The notes below the pieces were generated by a model. That model did not search any database and was not told where the DNA came from. It saw only the letters and a program-made list of their open reading frames with translations. Source: an uncultured Porticoccus sp. (lineage in GTDB: Bacteria; Pseudomonadota; Gammaproteobacteria; Pseudomonadales; Porticoccaceae). From it: a DNA stretch of 64,000 bases. Within the stretch, counting starts at the first letter, position 1. Each line of letters begins with the position of its first letter. The DNA lies in the NCBI GenBank assembly GCA_947259505.1, contig CAMYLT010000003.1, forward strand, positions 248,001 through 312,000, read 5' to 3'. The position numbers and the translations under genes were made by a program. Shown one piece after another: positions 42,367 to 53,793 of this stretch.

Positions 42367-44286
42367 TTGAACGATATGGCCAAGAATCTTGTGCTGTGGC
42401 TGATTATCGCAGCAGTATTGCTGTCGGTATTCCAGAGCTTTAGCCCCCCCGCCAAAGAGAATGCAATCAGTTACTCCTCTTTTATTGAAGAAGTGCAGTC
42501 CGGTCGTGTCACCAATGTGGTGATTGAAGGGCTGACCGTCGAAGGCAAGCGTGCCGATGGCACTACTTTCAAAACCATTCGGCCCAATGTGCCGGATTCC
42601 GGCTTGATGGGCGACCTGCTCAACAACAACGTCAGCGTTGAGGGTCGTGAGCCGGAGCAACAGAGTCTGTGGAGCCAGCTACTCGTGGCTTCATTCCCGA
42701 TTCTGCTGATTCTCGCTATTTTCATGTTTTTCATGCGGCAGATGCAGGGCGGTGCCGGTGGCAAGGGCGGTCCAATGGCCTTTGGTAAAAGCAAAGCGCG
42801 CCTGCTGGGTGAAGATCAGATTAAAACCACCTTTGCCGATGTGGCCGGTGTCGATGAAGCGAAGGAAGATGTTCACGAACTGGTGGACTTTCTGCGCGAT
42901 CCGTCCCGCTTCCAGCGCCTCGGTGGTCGTATTCCTCAGGGTGTGCTGATGGTGGGTCCGCCCGGTACCGGTAAAACCCTGTTGGCCAAAGCCATTGCCG
43001 GTGAAGCCAAGGTGCCGTTCTTTTCCATCTCCGGTTCCGACTTCGTGGAGATGTTTGTGGGTGTGGGCGCTTCACGTGTGCGGGATATGTTCGAACAGGC
43101 GAAGAAGCAGGCGCCCTGTATCATTTTTATCGATGAGATCGATGCCGTCGGTCGTCACCGCGGTGGTGGTTATGGCGGTGGTCACGACGAGCGTGAGCAG
43201 ACACTGAACCAGTTGCTGGTGGAAATGGATGGTTTTGAGGGTAATGAGGGTGTCATCGTCATCGCTGCCACCAACCGTCCTGATGTGCTCGACAAGGCAC
43301 TGCTGCGCCCTGGTCGTTTTGACCGCCAGGTGTTTGTGGGACTGCCAGACATCCGTGGTCGTGAGCAAATTCTCAAGGTTCATGCCCGCAAGGTGCCGCT
43401 GGATGAACATGCGGATCTCGGTATTGTTGCCCGCGGGACCCCCGGCTTTTCTGGCGCTGACCTGGCCAACCTGGTGAATGAGGCGTCCCTCTTCGCCGCA
43501 CGCGCCAACAAGCGCATCGTGACCATGGAAGAGTTTGAAAAAGCCCGTGACAAAATCATGATGGGCGCGGAGCGCCGCTCCATGGTGATGTCAGAAAAAG
43601 AGAAGGAAAATACTGCCTATCATGAGGCGGGCCATGCCATTGTTGGCCGCTTGATGCCCGAGCATGATCCGATCCATAAGGTGAGCATTATTCCCCGTGG
43701 CCGCGCACTGGGTGTTACCCAGTTCCTTCCGGAGGAAGACAAGTACAGCATGAGTCGTCGTCAACTAGTGGGCCAGTTGTGCAGCCTGTTTGGTGGCCGT
43801 ATTGCTGAGGAGCTGGTTCATGGTGCCGACGGTGTTACTACCGGTGCTTCCAATGATATTGAACGTGCGACGCAGATGGCGCGCAACATGGTGGTGCGTT
43901 GGGGCCTGTCAGATAAAATGGGTCCGTTACTGTATGGCGAAGAAGAATCACAGGTGCCCGGCGGTGGTAGAGCTACCTATTCTGAGGACACCGCACGTGA
44001 AATCGATGTCGAAGTGCGCCGGGTGCTGGATGAATCTTACGCCCGCGCCAAGAAAATCCTCGAAGATAATATCGATGTGCTGCACGCCATGAAGGACGCT
44101 TTGATGGAGTACGAGACCATTGACCTGGAGCAGGTTGATGATCTGATGGCTCGCAAGCCGGTGCGCCCTCCGCATGACTGGCACGACCAGGATTTTGGTG
44201 GTCGTCCCGGGCCGGATGGCGGCACCCCGAAAGCCGATGATTCTGATGATCGCGGCTCCGTGGGTGGCCCTGCCAAGGAACACTGA
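42367..44286 (+). CDS. ftsH: ATP-dependent zinc metalloprotease FtsH
   Basis: [23 protein letters not shown] zinc motif; TTG 42367 or ATG 42376 start. Confidence 0.98.
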   Translation: MNDMAKNLVLWLIIAAVLLSVFQSFSPPAKENAISYSSFIEEVQSGRVTNVVIEGLTVEGKRADGTTFKTIRPNVPDSGLMGDLLNNNVSVEGREPEQQSLWSQLLVASFPILLILAIFMFFMRQMQGGAGGKGGPMAFGKSKARLLGEDQIKTTFADVAGVDEAKEDVHELVDFLRDPSRFQRLGGRIPQGVLMVGPPGTGKTLLAKAIAGEAKVPFFSISGSDFVEMFVGVGASRVRDMFEQAKKQAPCIIFIDEIDAVGRHRGGGYGGGHDEREQTLNQLLVEMDGFEGNEGVIVIAATNRPDVLDKALLRPGRFDRQVFVGLPDIRGREQILKVHARKVPLDEHADLGIVARGTPGFSGADLANLVNEASLFAARANKRIVTMEEFEKARDKIMMGAERRSMVMSEKEKENTAYHEAGHAIVGRLMPEHDPIHKVSIIPRGRALGVTQFLPEEDKYSMSRRQLVGQLCSLFGGRIAEELVHGADGVTTGASNDIERATQMARNMVVRWGLSDKMGPLLYGEEESQVPGGGRATYSEDTAREIDVEVRRVLDESYARAKKILEDNIDVLHAMKDALMEYETIDLEQVDDLMARKPVRPPHDWHDQDFGGRPGPDGGTPKADDSDDRGSVGGPAKEH

Positions 44287-44413
44287 TTTGCTCCCCGGCC
44301 TGAGAGGGCCGGGGATATCCCCTCTCCCTTTTTTTGTCGATCCATTTGCCCATGTCTAAAGCAATCCATTGTCGTGATCGGTGGTCAGCTCGTTCGTTGA
44401 CAGGGTCTCTTTG

Positions 44414-45250
44414 ATGCAGTTTGGTCGTTTTCTGCTCGACCTGAACACCCCTAAAATCATGGGGGTGCTCAATACCACGCCCGATTCCTTCTCTGACGGA
44501 GGCTCCCTGCATACAAGAGATGGACGGCTAGAGATATCTCGGGTGTTACAGCGGGTTGAAACCATGCTGGAGGAGGGCGCGGACATCATTGATGTGGGTG
44601 GCGAATCCACTCGCCCAGGTGCGACTGCGGTAGCGGAGGATGAGGAATTACGACGGGTAGTGCCTGTCGTTGCGGCGATTGCCCACCGTTTTGATGTCCC
44701 GGTGTCAGTGGATACCAGCACGGCACAAGTGATACAGGCGGCGGCGGACGCTGGCGCCAGTCTGATTAATGATGTGCGCGCCTTGCGTCGCCCCGGGGCA
44801 CTGGAGGCGGTAGCGAATACGGGTTTGCCCGTGTGCCTGATGCATATGGCCGGAGAGCCAGAAGGCATGCAGGATAACCCGGAATACCGCAATATCATTG
44901 ATGACGTCAGAGCCTTCCTGCTGGAGCGTATCGCAGCTTGTGACGCAGCCGGTATCCCCAGTGAGCGAATACTGATTGATCCGGGCTTTGGGTTTGGTAA
45001 AACCCTCGCACACAATTTGGAACTGTTTCGGAATTTACCCGAATTACAGAAACTGGGCAGGCCGTTGCTCATAGGCGTATCACGCAAATCCATGATCGGA
45101 GCCATTCTGGATAAACCGGTGTCACAGAGAATGGTGGGTAGTGTCGCTATGGCGATGTTGGCAGCCCAGCGTGGGGTGGCGATCCTCCGTGTACACGATG
45201 TATCGGCAACTGCCGATGCGTTTAGGATTAGGAACATGATAGAAGGATAA
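44414..45250 (+). CDS. folP: Dihydropteroate synthase FolP
   Basis: [30 protein letters not shown] 44414. Confidence 0.97.
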   Translation: MQFGRFLLDLNTPKIMGVLNTTPDSFSDGGSLHTRDGRLEISRVLQRVETMLEEGADIIDVGGESTRPGATAVAEDEELRRVVPVVAAIAHRFDVPVSVDTSTAQVIQAAADAGASLINDVRALRRPGALEAVANTGLPVCLMHMAGEPEGMQDNPEYRNIIDDVRAFLLERIAACDAAGIPSERILIDPGFGFGKTLAHNLELFRNLPELQKLGRPLLIGVSRKSMIGAILDKPVSQRMVGSVAMAMLAAQRGVAILRVHDVSATADAFRIRNMIEG

Positions 45251-45254
45251 AATC

Positions 45255-46595
45255 GTGGGAAGGAAATTTTTTGGTACGGATGGGATTAGGGGGAGAGTAG
45301 GTGAGCCGCCAATTACAGCAGACTTTGTTCTGAAATTGGGCTGGGCCGCGGGTAAAGTGTTCAGTGAGCAGTCAAAAGGACGCAAACTGATCATTATGGG
45401 AAAAGATACGAGAGTCTCGGGCTATATGTTTGAGTCAGCTTTGCAGGCAGGCTTGATAGCTGCTGGAGTGGATGTTGAGCTGCTTGGGCCAATGCCGACC
45501 CCAGGTATAGCGTATCTGACGCGTACTTTTCGGGCCCAGGCCGGTATTGTGATCAGCGCATCTCACAACCCCTACTACGATAATGGTATTAAATTTTTTG
45601 GTGGGGATGGCTTCAAACTTTCAGACGATATAGAGCTTGCAATAGAGAGCTACTTGCAAAAGGATTTAGTCACAGAAACATCTGATAAGTTAGGAAAAGC
45701 ACATCGTGTGGCAGATGCTGTGGGTCGCTATATTGAATTCTGCAAGGGAACACTCCCATCAGGTAGTCATCTTCAAGGACTGAAAATCGTGGTCGATTGT
45801 GCCAACGGTGCTACCTACCATATTGCCCCTAATGTTTTCAGGGAGCTCGGTGCCGAAGTGGTGGAAATGGCTGTGGAGCCGGACGGCTTCAACATTAATG
45901 AAAACTGTGGCTCCACTAACCCGGTCTTACTTCAGGAGGCTGTGCTCAACACCGGTTCCGATATGGGTATTGCTTTCGATGGTGATGGTGACAGGGTGTT
46001 GTTTGTGGATCACAAGGGGCACATGGTAGATGGTGATGAGCTACTTTTTGTGATCGCCAAACATCGCCATTTTCAAGGTGAGTGCAGTGGTGTGGCAGGT
46101 ACCCTGATGAGTAACTTCGGTATGGAGTTATCGCTCAAGGAGTTGGGCATTCCATTTTATCGGGCTCAAGTGGGTGATCGCTATGTGATTGAAGCCATGA
46201 AAGAACGAAAATGGCAGTTGGGCGGAGAGAGCTCTGGTCATATTATTTGTAGTGACTTGACAACTACGGGTGACGGTGTGGTCGCAGCGTTGCAAGTGCT
46301 GCGGGCTATGCAAGAAATAGGTGCGCCACTTAATCATTTGAAGAAGGGTATGAAAAAGTATCCTCAAAAAATGATCAATGTCCGCATCAAGCAAAAATTT
46401 AATTTATCTGAATTTCCTGCTATAGAGAATGCAGTGCGCGAAGCTGAAAAGCAGCTGGCTGGAACTGGGCGTGTATTGTTAAGACCCTCCGGTACCGAGC
46501 CACTGGTGCGCGTCATGGTGGAAGGTGAGGATGCAGAGCTGGTGGACAGTCTGGTAAAAAAAGTCGCAGCAGTTGTGACTGAGGAAGTGGGCTGA
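45255..46595 (+). CDS. glmM: Phosphoglucosamine mutase GlmM
   Basis: [37 protein letters not shown] start. Confidence 0.98.
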   Translation: MGRKFFGTDGIRGRVGEPPITADFVLKLGWAAGKVFSEQSKGRKLIIMGKDTRVSGYMFESALQAGLIAAGVDVELLGPMPTPGIAYLTRTFRAQAGIVISASHNPYYDNGIKFFGGDGFKLSDDIELAIESYLQKDLVTETSDKLGKAHRVADAVGRYIEFCKGTLPSGSHLQGLKIVVDCANGATYHIAPNVFRELGAEVVEMAVEPDGFNINENCGSTNPVLLQEAVLNTGSDMGIAFDGDGDRVLFVDHKGHMVDGDELLFVIAKHRHFQGECSGVAGTLMSNFGMELSLKELGIPFYRAQVGDRYVIEAMKERKWQLGGESSGHIICSDLTTTGDGVVAALQVLRAMQEIGAPLNHLKKGMKKYPQKMINVRIKQKFNLSEFPAIENAVREAEKQLAGTGRVLLRPSGTEPLVRVMVEGEDAELVDSLVKKVAAVVTEEVG

Positions 46596-46722
46596 TGTCC
46601 CCAGCCTGCGGCAGCCTTTCTGTTGTTGAAGCGGAGCGGCAAATTGCCGGGCCCATCAGTTGTATGTTGACGACAACTTCGTTAAGATTGCGCCCCTTTT
46701 CAGGGCCGGGAAAACCTTAGTT

Positions 46723-47451
46723 ATGCGTCGTCCCCTGGTAGCAGGAAACTGGAAAATGCACGGTTCACGCGAATCGATTGCATCCCTTGTTTCAGGCTTG
46801 CTACAGATTAACTCTGTTGTGGATGTGGCAGTTTTTCCACCCTATGTGTACCTCCAGCAGGTGATCAAGGCATTGGCCGATACCACCGTTGGGGTGGGTG
46901 CACAGAATGTTTCTGAACAGCGGCAGGGCGCCTATACCGGCGAAATCTCTGCTGATATGTTGAAAGACATTGGCTGTCACTATGTGATTGTTGGTCACTC
47001 GGAGCGACGTACCCTCTACGGGGAGAGTGATCAGCAGGTGGCAGACAAGTTTATTGCTGCCCAGTCGGTCGGGTTGGTACCAATACTTTGTGTTGGTGAG
47101 ACACTGGCTCAGCGTGAACAAGACGAAACACTTGCTGTCATCGCCAGACAGCTCGATGCCGTGACAGCAGTTGCCGGTATTGAAGCAGTTTGCAAGGCAG
47201 TGCTAGCCTACGAGCCGGTCTGGGCCATTGGTACCGGTAAAACGGCCACGGCAGATCAGGCTCAAGAAGTGCATCAGGCCATTCGCCAGAGGCTTGGTGC
47301 GGTTGCCGAGAGAACCAGACTGATCTATGGCGGTAGTGTGAAGGCCGCCAATGCGGCAGAGCTGTTTGCACAACCCGACATTGACGGTGCGTTGGTGGGC
47401 GGAGCCTCCCTGGACAGCGCCGAATTCGGCGAGATTTGTAAACTGGCATAA
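46723..47451 (+). CDS. tpiA: Triosephosphate isomerase TpiA
   Basis: RRPLVAGNWKMHGS, AYEPVWAIGTGKTA, YGGSVKAANA. Confidence 0.98.
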   Translation: MRRPLVAGNWKMHGSRESIASLVSGLLQINSVVDVAVFPPYVYLQQVIKALADTTVGVGAQNVSEQRQGAYTGEISADMLKDIGCHYVIVGHSERRTLYGESDQQVADKFIAAQSVGLVPILCVGETLAQREQDETLAVIARQLDAVTAVAGIEAVCKAVLAYEPVWAIGTGKTATADQAQEVHQAIRQRLGAVAERTRLIYGGSVKAANAAELFAQPDIDGALVGGASLDSAEFGEICKLA

Positions 47452-47472
47452 CCACAAATACGAAGTGGGAAA

Positions 47473-47853
47473 ATGGAAAAATTTATACTGATCGTTCACC
47501 TGTTGACCGCGCTGTCCATTATCGGGCTGATTCTGGTTCAACAGGGCAAGGGTGCCGAAGCGGGTGCTTCCTTCGGTTCCGGAGCTTCACAAACCGTTTT
47601 CGGTAGTGCTGGCGGCTGGGGTTTCTTCACTAAAGCTACCGCCATCATGGCAACCGTATTCTTCGTCACCAGTTTTACACTGGCAGTGATGGCGAAAGAC
47701 AATGCGAGAGTCGGTGACAAAGTGTTGCCGGAGCTGGAAGCCATACAGCAAGTGCTGCAGGAAGATATGCAGGCCTCGGATATTCCTGCTGCTGAAGACG
47801 ATATTCCCTCGGCACCTGCGGCGGAGATCCCCGAGTCGACAGGTACAGAGTAA
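47473..47853 (+). CDS. secG: Preprotein translocase subunit SecG
   Basis: VLVQQGKGAEAGASFGSGASQTVFGS-type sequence after tpiA. Confidence 0.96.
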   Translation: MEKFILIVHLLTALSIIGLILVQQGKGAEAGASFGSGASQTVFGSAGGWGFFTKATAIMATVFFVTSFTLAVMAKDNARVGDKVLPELEAIQQVLQEDMQASDIPAAEDDIPSAPAAEIPESTGTE

Positions 47854-47865
47854 CAACCGTTTAAT

Positions 47866-47950
47866 GCCCAAGTGGTGGAATTGGTAGACACGCTATCTTG
47901 AGGGGGTAGTGGCGTAAGCCGTGCCGGTTCAAGTCCGGCCTTGGGCACCA
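47866..47950 (+). tRNA. tRNA-Leu(GAG)
   Basis: GCCCAAG...CTTGGGCACCA, long variable arm, anticodon loop TTGAGGG, encoded CCA. Confidence 0.96.
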
Positions 47951-47956
47951 TCTAAA

Positions 47957-47989
47957 GAAAAGGCTCCAACTTCGGTTGGGGCCTTTTTG
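47957..47989 (+). terminator. Intrinsic terminator after tRNA-Leu
   Basis: AAAAGGCTCCAACTTCGGTTGGGGCCTTTTT. Confidence 0.85.
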
Positions 47990-48064
47990 TTTGTATCAGT
48001 TTCCTCTCTCACAACGCATCCAATCTATACTCAAACAGTACCCCCCAACCCGCGTGGCAGACCA

Positions 48065-48742
48065 ATGTGCTATTCAACCGCAGTGAGTTTTACCAGTGCT
48101 GTGGTGCTGACGGGTGGCGGACTCGCCTGTCTGAAAAGGATGGGGAGTTTTAACCCGTCAAACGGGGTATTTCCGCTGTTGCCGTTGTTGTTTGGCATAC
48201 AGCAGGGGATTGAGGGGGTTGTCTGGTGGTCGCTGGGCACTCATGACCCCGAGATTTTGCGAATGTCGGCTTTGGGGTTCCTGTTTTTTTCCCATGTGAT
48301 CTGGCCGTTCGCCATCCCGTTTTCCTGTTATCTGGCGGAGCCGCTGCACAAACATAAGGGGTTGTTTTTGCTGATGACTCTGCTCGGTGCAGTCTTTGCT
48401 CTCAGCACCTATACGCCGTTGCTGCTGAACCCTGGCTGGTTGGTTGTATCTGAAGTCCATCACTCGCTTGTCTACCGGACGACGCTGCTCTATGACGCGG
48501 TGCTGCCCCGGCCTGTGGTGACCGTTGCCTACACGCTGGTTGTGTTGCTGCCGCTGTTGTTATCGGTGCGGCTCGCGTATCGCTTTCTCGGGCTGCTGAT
48601 GCTGCTCGCCGCGATTTTGACGGCGGCGATGTTCAAACTGGCGTTTATCTCCGTCTGGTGTTTTTTCGCCGCGCTTATTTCGCTGTATATCTATTACATT
48701 GTCGTGGTGCAGGCCGAGGCTGAGATTGGCTCCACGCTATAA
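48065..48742 (+). CDS. Multi-TM membrane protein, DUF6629-like
   Basis: MCYSTAVSFTSAVVLTGGGLACL and GIQQGIEGVVWWSL; ATG 48065. Confidence 0.7.
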   Translation: MCYSTAVSFTSAVVLTGGGLACLKRMGSFNPSNGVFPLLPLLFGIQQGIEGVVWWSLGTHDPEILRMSALGFLFFSHVIWPFAIPFSCYLAEPLHKHKGLFLLMTLLGAVFALSTYTPLLLNPGWLVVSEVHHSLVYRTTLLYDAVLPRPVVTVAYTLVVLLPLLLSVRLAYRFLGLLMLLAAILTAAMFKLAFISVWCFFAALISLYIYYIVVVQAEAEIGSTL

Positions 48743-48780
48743 CGGCTGCGACAGCGTTTTCCCAACCTTTTGGTTTGTGC

Positions 48781-49662
48781 TCAGTCCCGATACAGCTTGG
48801 TCAGGTCACTGTAGTGATCGATGCGGCGGTCGCGCAGGTAGGGCCAGATGCGACGTACGGCTTCACTGCGATCCAGATCAATCTGCGCTACGGCGAAGGT
48901 TTCGGTTTGGGTGTCCGCCTGCCAGAGGATTTCGCCCTGAGGTCCGGCAACAAAACTTGATCCCCAGAATAATGCGCCGGGACCCTCACCGGGGTCCGCT
49001 TCATGGCCAATGCGGTTGACGCTGATGACCGGAAGGCCATTGGCGACGGCATGTGAGCGCTGGATGGTGATCCAGGCGTCTCGCTGACGCTGTTGTTCGG
49101 CGGCTTCATCGTCGGGATGCCAGCCGATGGCGGTGGGGTAGATCAGCATATCGGCACCGGCCATGGCCATCAGTCGAGCCCCTTCTGGAAACCACTGGTC
49201 CCAGCACACCAGTACACCCAGTTTGCCCACCGAGGTCTGGATGGGTTTGAAACCGAGATCGCCGGGGGTGAAGTAGAATTTCTCGTAGTAGCCGGGATCG
49301 TCGGGAATATGCATTTTGCGATAGATGCCGGCGATACTGCCGTCGCTCTCCAATACCACGGCGGTATTGTGGTAGAGGCCCGCCGCACGGCGTTCAAATA
49401 ATGAAGCCACGATGACCACGCCCAGCTCTTTGGCCAGTGCGCCCAGTTGGTCGGTAGTGGGGCCCGGAATGGTTTCGGCCAAGTCAAACTCATCGGTGTT
49501 TTCTTGTTGGCAGAAATAGAGGCTGCGGTGCAGTTCCTGTAATACCACTAACCGAGCGCCCTTGCTTGCTGTGGTGCGGATGCCTTGCATGGTTTTTTGC
49601 AGGTTGGCATCGACATCGGCGCCGCAGGCATACTGGACAATACCAATCGTGAGTTCAGCCAT
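48781..49662 (-). CDS. aguB: N-carbamoylputrescine amidase AguB (nitrilase superfamily)
   Basis: LTIGIVQYACGADVDANL, LGVLVCWDQWFPEGARLMAMAGAD; next to agmatine deiminase. Confidence 0.93.
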   Translation of the reverse strand: MAELTIGIVQYACGADVDANLQKTMQGIRTTASKGARLVVLQELHRSLYFCQQENTDEFDLAETIPGPTTDQLGALAKELGVVIVASLFERRAAGLYHNTAVVLESDGSIAGIYRKMHIPDDPGYYEKFYFTPGDLGFKPIQTSVGKLGVLVCWDQWFPEGARLMAMAGADMLIYPTAIGWHPDDEAAEQQRQRDAWITIQRSHAVANGLPVISVNRIGHEADPGEGPGALFWGSSFVAGPQGEILWQADTQTETFAVAQIDLDRSEAVRRIWPYLRDRRIDHYSDLTKLYRD

Positions 49663-49692
49663 AAAAAATACCTCGAATCTGGTGCGATGGCG

Positions 49693-50751
49693 TTAGCCCC
49701 TGGCGTTAACGTCCGCAAGGGTGCCTTGGGGCAGTTGCATGGTAATACAGTGCAGGCTGCCATGCTGGTGGATAATGGGCAGGCAATCAAGCCCTTCAAT
49801 CTGATAGCCGGGAAAGGCCGCAGCAATTTGTGCGAGGGCCTCTTTATCTTGGACATCGCGGTAGGTGGGAACGATCACCAGACCGTTAAAAATCAGGAAG
49901 TTGGCGTAGGTGGCCGGTAGTCGATGTCCATCCTCGTCATATTTTGGTGAGGGCCAGGGAAGTGGCACAAGTTGGTAATGCTTGCCGGTGCTGCTGGTGA
50001 TGTTGCCCAGTTCTTCGGCCATGAGTTGCAACTCACGATAGTGACTGTCGGTCTCGTCATCACAGGCCTGATAGGCGATGACGTCATCGGGGCAGAACCT
50101 TGCCAGGGTGTCGATATGGCTGTCCGTGTCGTCTCCTTCCATTGCACCGTGGTGGATCCAGTTGATTTTCTCTACCCCCAAATCCTGACGGAGCTGATTC
50201 TCAATCTCCGTTTGGTTTAGTGCTGGATTGCGGTTGGTGTTAAGTAGGCATTGTGCTGTCGTCAGTAGGGTGCCTTTGCCGTCACTTTCAATCGCGCCGC
50301 CTTCCAGGATTAGCTCGCGATGTTGAATTGTCGCGCCGGGGTATGCGCCCTGGTGATAGAGCGTTGATGTGACCTGGTTGTCTTGTGTGCTGGCGTATTT
50401 ATTGCCCCAGCCGTTGAACTGGTAATTGAGCAGAGAGAGACCGGTGGATGTTTTGACCGAGATGGGACCGTGGTCTCGTGCCCAGGTGTCATCAGACTCA
50501 ACGGGGTAGATATGCAGCTTGTCTGGTGGGACAGCCAATTTGGTCAGACGTTGCTTGATTGTGTCTACTTCTGCTGCGGGAGCGCCGATGATCACGTGCC
50601 CTTTGCTCACCAGTAGTTGCACTAAGCGCTCGTAAATTGGGATGACTTCGCCTAACAGTGGTAGCCAGTCTGTGTCCTTATGGGGCCAGGTAAGCTGGAT
50701 GGCATCCTGAGGTTCCCATTCGGCAGGCAGGCGCACAGTCTGTTTAGTCAT
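49693..50751 (-). CDS. aguA: Agmatine deiminase AguA
   Basis: RLPAEWEPQDAIQLTWPHKDTDW, WARDHGPISV, LEGGAIESDGKGTLLTT, GCLPxxH-type C-terminus (DCLPIIHQHGSLHC). Confidence 0.95.
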   Translation of the reverse strand: MTKQTVRLPAEWEPQDAIQLTWPHKDTDWLPLLGEVIPIYERLVQLLVSKGHVIIGAPAAEVDTIKQRLTKLAVPPDKLHIYPVESDDTWARDHGPISVKTSTGLSLLNYQFNGWGNKYASTQDNQVTSTLYHQGAYPGATIQHRELILEGGAIESDGKGTLLTTAQCLLNTNRNPALNQTEIENQLRQDLGVEKINWIHHGAMEGDDTDSHIDTLARFCPDDVIAYQACDDETDSHYRELQLMAEELGNITSSTGKHYQLVPLPWPSPKYDEDGHRLPATYANFLIFNGLVIVPTYRDVQDKEALAQIAAAFPGYQIEGLDCLPIIHQHGSLHCITMQLPQGTLADVNARG

Positions 50752-50991
50752 CACGGGGTTTAATCCTATATTGAAAAAGCGGCAATTTATCATATTCGTT
50801 GGCGCGCAGGTGCATATCACCTGCTTGCAGGGATATAGACATAATAATAGTTGCAAGCCGGTACTGTCTTAAGCGGAAGTGGCGTGTGGCGGACGATGAT
50901 GAGTCATCAGTGTTTGGGATGATGTTTGTTTGGTCGTATAAGCAGCCATCCCATTTTGTCGGGATGGCTGTTGTGGCGGGAAGTCAGTGTT

Positions 50992-52740
50992 TCAAAGCAC
51001 TTTTATGGTTTCTTGGGCGTTGTCATGTCGGACAATATTGAGCTTTGCCTCAGTCGCTTCCACCGTGCTGTAGTCTTTGATGGAGGCGGGGTTGAGCGGG
51101 TCACCAATCCAGCGCTGTGAGGGTTTGAATGCTTTTGACACCAAGCTGGCGCTGTAGTCCATTTCATCAAAGCTCAGGCCGACCATATCGGCAAATGCGT
51201 AGATAAAGTTAGCACTGGAATAGGGGCGGTCTGCGGCCGCTTTCCACGGTGTCATATCCCTGTTGCGCTGGAAATCTTCCGACCCCCAGGCAATGAAGGG
51301 TACGGTGTACATGGCCGAAGTGGGCGCACCCTCATTGCGCCCGGTAAACAGATCGTCCGGGTTGTCGAACACTTCCTCACCGTGGTCTGAGAGATACAGT
51401 AGCAGGCTCTTGCCCTTTGCTCTGCGAGTTTCGTTGATAAGATTGGAGACGACCATGTCGTTGTAGCGAATAGCGTCGTCATAGCTGTTGTATTCGTCCA
51501 GCAGGTCCGCTGAAACCCAATCTGGCACGTCAGTTTTGCCGCTGAAATAAGCGAAGTCTTCGGGGTAGCGACAATCGTAGGCACGGTGGGTGCCGAGCAG
51601 GTGAACAACGATGAATTTACGCGGGGCATTTGTGTCCAGTGCCTCAGCGAAAGGCGGCAGCACGACGCCATCGTACTGGTTGGCATTTTGCTGGCGATTA
51701 TTGTTCAGATAAACCTGATGGTCGGCCATCTGTGAAAATGTTGTCAGCATGGTGTTGCGGCGGGTTTGTGTTTGCTGATTGGTAATCCAGGTGATGTCGT
51801 ATCCCGCCTGTTTCATCATATTGATCAGGGTGGGTTCGCTGAAAAAACGCTCGGGATGTTTGGAATCCGCAAAAGACAGCACCTGCTGCAGTGCTTCGAT
51901 GGTGTAAGGGCGTGGCGTGACCACATTATTAAATACGACCAGCTCGCCTTGCTGGTTTAGTTTGTCCAGATTAGGTGTGGTGGGGCGCTCGTAGCCATAG
52001 AGGCTCATGCGTTGGCGATTGGTGGATTCGCCGATGACCAGAACGACGGTGTCCGGCATGGAGGCATTGTCCGTGACCAGGTTTTGCAGCGGCTTTACCT
52101 GGCGGTTTTGTGTCAGGAGTTGTTGCATGTCGGCCATTTGTTGCTGGTATTTGGTGTATCCCATGACCAGATTCCAGGGGGCTGCTGGCTCCATTCTGAC
52201 CATTTGATGGTACAGAGCATCATTGATGCTTTTCTGCGGTTCAAATAATGCGGACCCGATAAAGGGCCAGAAGGCTATCAAGCTGAAAACGGATGCATAG
52301 CCAAGGCGTCGGGACAAACCTAATTGCAGTGGCTTGGCCTGACTCCATAGCCATGCCGGGATGGCACTAAATACCAGGGTCAATGGCAGGAACCACCATT
52401 GCCAATAGGACTGAATGAATTCACTGCTTTCGGCGACATTTGATTCAAACGCGATAAAAATGGCGCTTTGCGAGAATTCTTGCCCGTAAACGATGAAATA
52501 AAATAATGAAATCAGAGCCGCTGGCCACATCAGCATTCCTGCGAACGCCAGCCATTTTTTTGCGTGTTGGGGCAGTAGCAAGATGGGGATTAGCCAGGCA
52601 AAACTCATGAGCAGGGAATCACGAAGCCCGATCGAACCCGACATGCCATTGGCATAGATGGGGATGTGATAGCTCAGAGAAAAATAGGCTGCAAACAGAT
52701 AGGCCCATAACAGGGGATGTTTTTGAGAGAAACGGAGCAT
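50992..52740 (-). CDS. Phosphoethanolamine transferase, EptA/CptA-like sulfatase fold
   Basis: N-terminal 5-TM domain, VVLVIGESTNRQRMSLYGYERPTTPNLD, LSDHGEEVFD. Confidence 0.85.
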   Translation of the reverse strand: MLRFSQKHPLLWAYLFAAYFSLSYHIPIYANGMSGSIGLRDSLLMSFAWLIPILLLPQHAKKWLAFAGMLMWPAALISLFYFIVYGQEFSQSAIFIAFESNVAESSEFIQSYWQWWFLPLTLVFSAIPAWLWSQAKPLQLGLSRRLGYASVFSLIAFWPFIGSALFEPQKSINDALYHQMVRMEPAAPWNLVMGYTKYQQQMADMQQLLTQNRQVKPLQNLVTDNASMPDTVVLVIGESTNRQRMSLYGYERPTTPNLDKLNQQGELVVFNNVVTPRPYTIEALQQVLSFADSKHPERFFSEPTLINMMKQAGYDITWITNQQTQTRRNTMLTTFSQMADHQVYLNNNRQQNANQYDGVVLPPFAEALDTNAPRKFIVVHLLGTHRAYDCRYPEDFAYFSGKTDVPDWVSADLLDEYNSYDDAIRYNDMVVSNLINETRRAKGKSLLLYLSDHGEEVFDNPDDLFTGRNEGAPTSAMYTVPFIAWGSEDFQRNRDMTPWKAAADRPYSSANFIYAFADMVGLSFDEMDYSASLVSKAFKPSQRWIGDPLNPASIKDYSTVEATEAKLNIVRHDNAQETIKVL

Positions 52741-52869
52741 CGAAATGGCCTGTTATTCTAATATTGTTCCGCAGGATAACAGTCGTTTCTTAAGGGGGGC
52801 TTAAGGGTGCATATTAAGGTTGGTGTCTACCCGGTGGCATCGGTCAATTGATGTGATTGCGGTGACAGG

Positions 52870-53793
52870 TCAGGGTGTCAGGGTATATCGGAATTGATAG
52901 AGGAGATTGGGTTCGCCCAATATGTGAAGCGTGTTGTGGCTATCGATGGTGACCCCTTCCGGCTGGGCAATATCCTCCGTCAGTCCAGCATAGCCACGTT
53001 TAAGCCTTAATTGACTGGAAACTTGCCCCAGCATGTTGATGGAGGTGAGCTGTTTTGATTCGTGGCTGAGCAGCAACAGGTTGTCGGAGTGCGTATCAAA
53101 GAAAACCCCCGATAAATCAGTATTGCCGTAGGCTTTTTGTTCGAGATCCACAGGGTTGGATATGGAAATGGAACCCGTGTTGTCAACAAAACCGTCAACC
53201 AGCCATAGCTGGCGGGGATTTTTCTCGTTCACAATATAGAGCTGTTTTGTCAGTGGATTGATGGTCAATCCTTCGAAGCCATTATTTTCAGTGCCTTCGC
53301 CAGGCAGCCGCAATTGCCTTTGGTGCGCCAGTGTAAGGCTGTTGGTATCCATTGGCAGATCGATAATGACAATCGTGCGTCGCCGCTCTTCCAGAATGGC
53401 GAGCTGGCCATTTCCGAGATAGGTAACATCTTCGGTATCTTCAAAACCGTGCAGCGGAATTGTTCGCAGAATACGCCCATCCAGACTGATCTCGAACAGT
53501 TGCTCTGGATTGTTGGTCACCGCAAACAGGCTGTCGGTCTCCGGGTTGTAGGTTAAACCGGAGGCATTGTCGGGAATGCCCTTGAGTACTATTGGGTTCC
53601 CGCGCAGTCGATATCCGTCTAAGTCGAATCCGTTGACTGTTGCAGCGGGATAGGCGCGAGTACTTTGCGGTTCAAGTAGTATCAGGATAGCGACGCTCAA
53701 CATAACCAGGGAGAGGCACATAAGCCGCTCCGGCTTAGTTCTGTGGGTATGTTCTGGTTGCTGCCAACGTAGGCCTGGTAAGCGGAAGCTCAT
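52870..53793 (-). CDS. SdiA-regulated-like secreted beta-propeller protein
   Basis: NASGLTYNPETDSLFAVTNNPEQLFEISLDGRILRTIPL, NGFEGLTINPLTKQLYIVNEKNP. Confidence 0.78.
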   Translation of the reverse strand: MSFRLPGLRWQQPEHTHRTKPERLMCLSLVMLSVAILILLEPQSTRAYPAATVNGFDLDGYRLRGNPIVLKGIPDNASGLTYNPETDSLFAVTNNPEQLFEISLDGRILRTIPLHGFEDTEDVTYLGNGQLAILEERRRTIVIIDLPMDTNSLTLAHQRQLRLPGEGTENNGFEGLTINPLTKQLYIVNEKNPRQLWLVDGFVDNTGSISISNPVDLEQKAYGNTDLSGVFFDTHSDNLLLLSHESKQLTSINMLGQVSSQLRLKRGYAGLTEDIAQPEGVTIDSHNTLHILGEPNLLYQFRYTLTP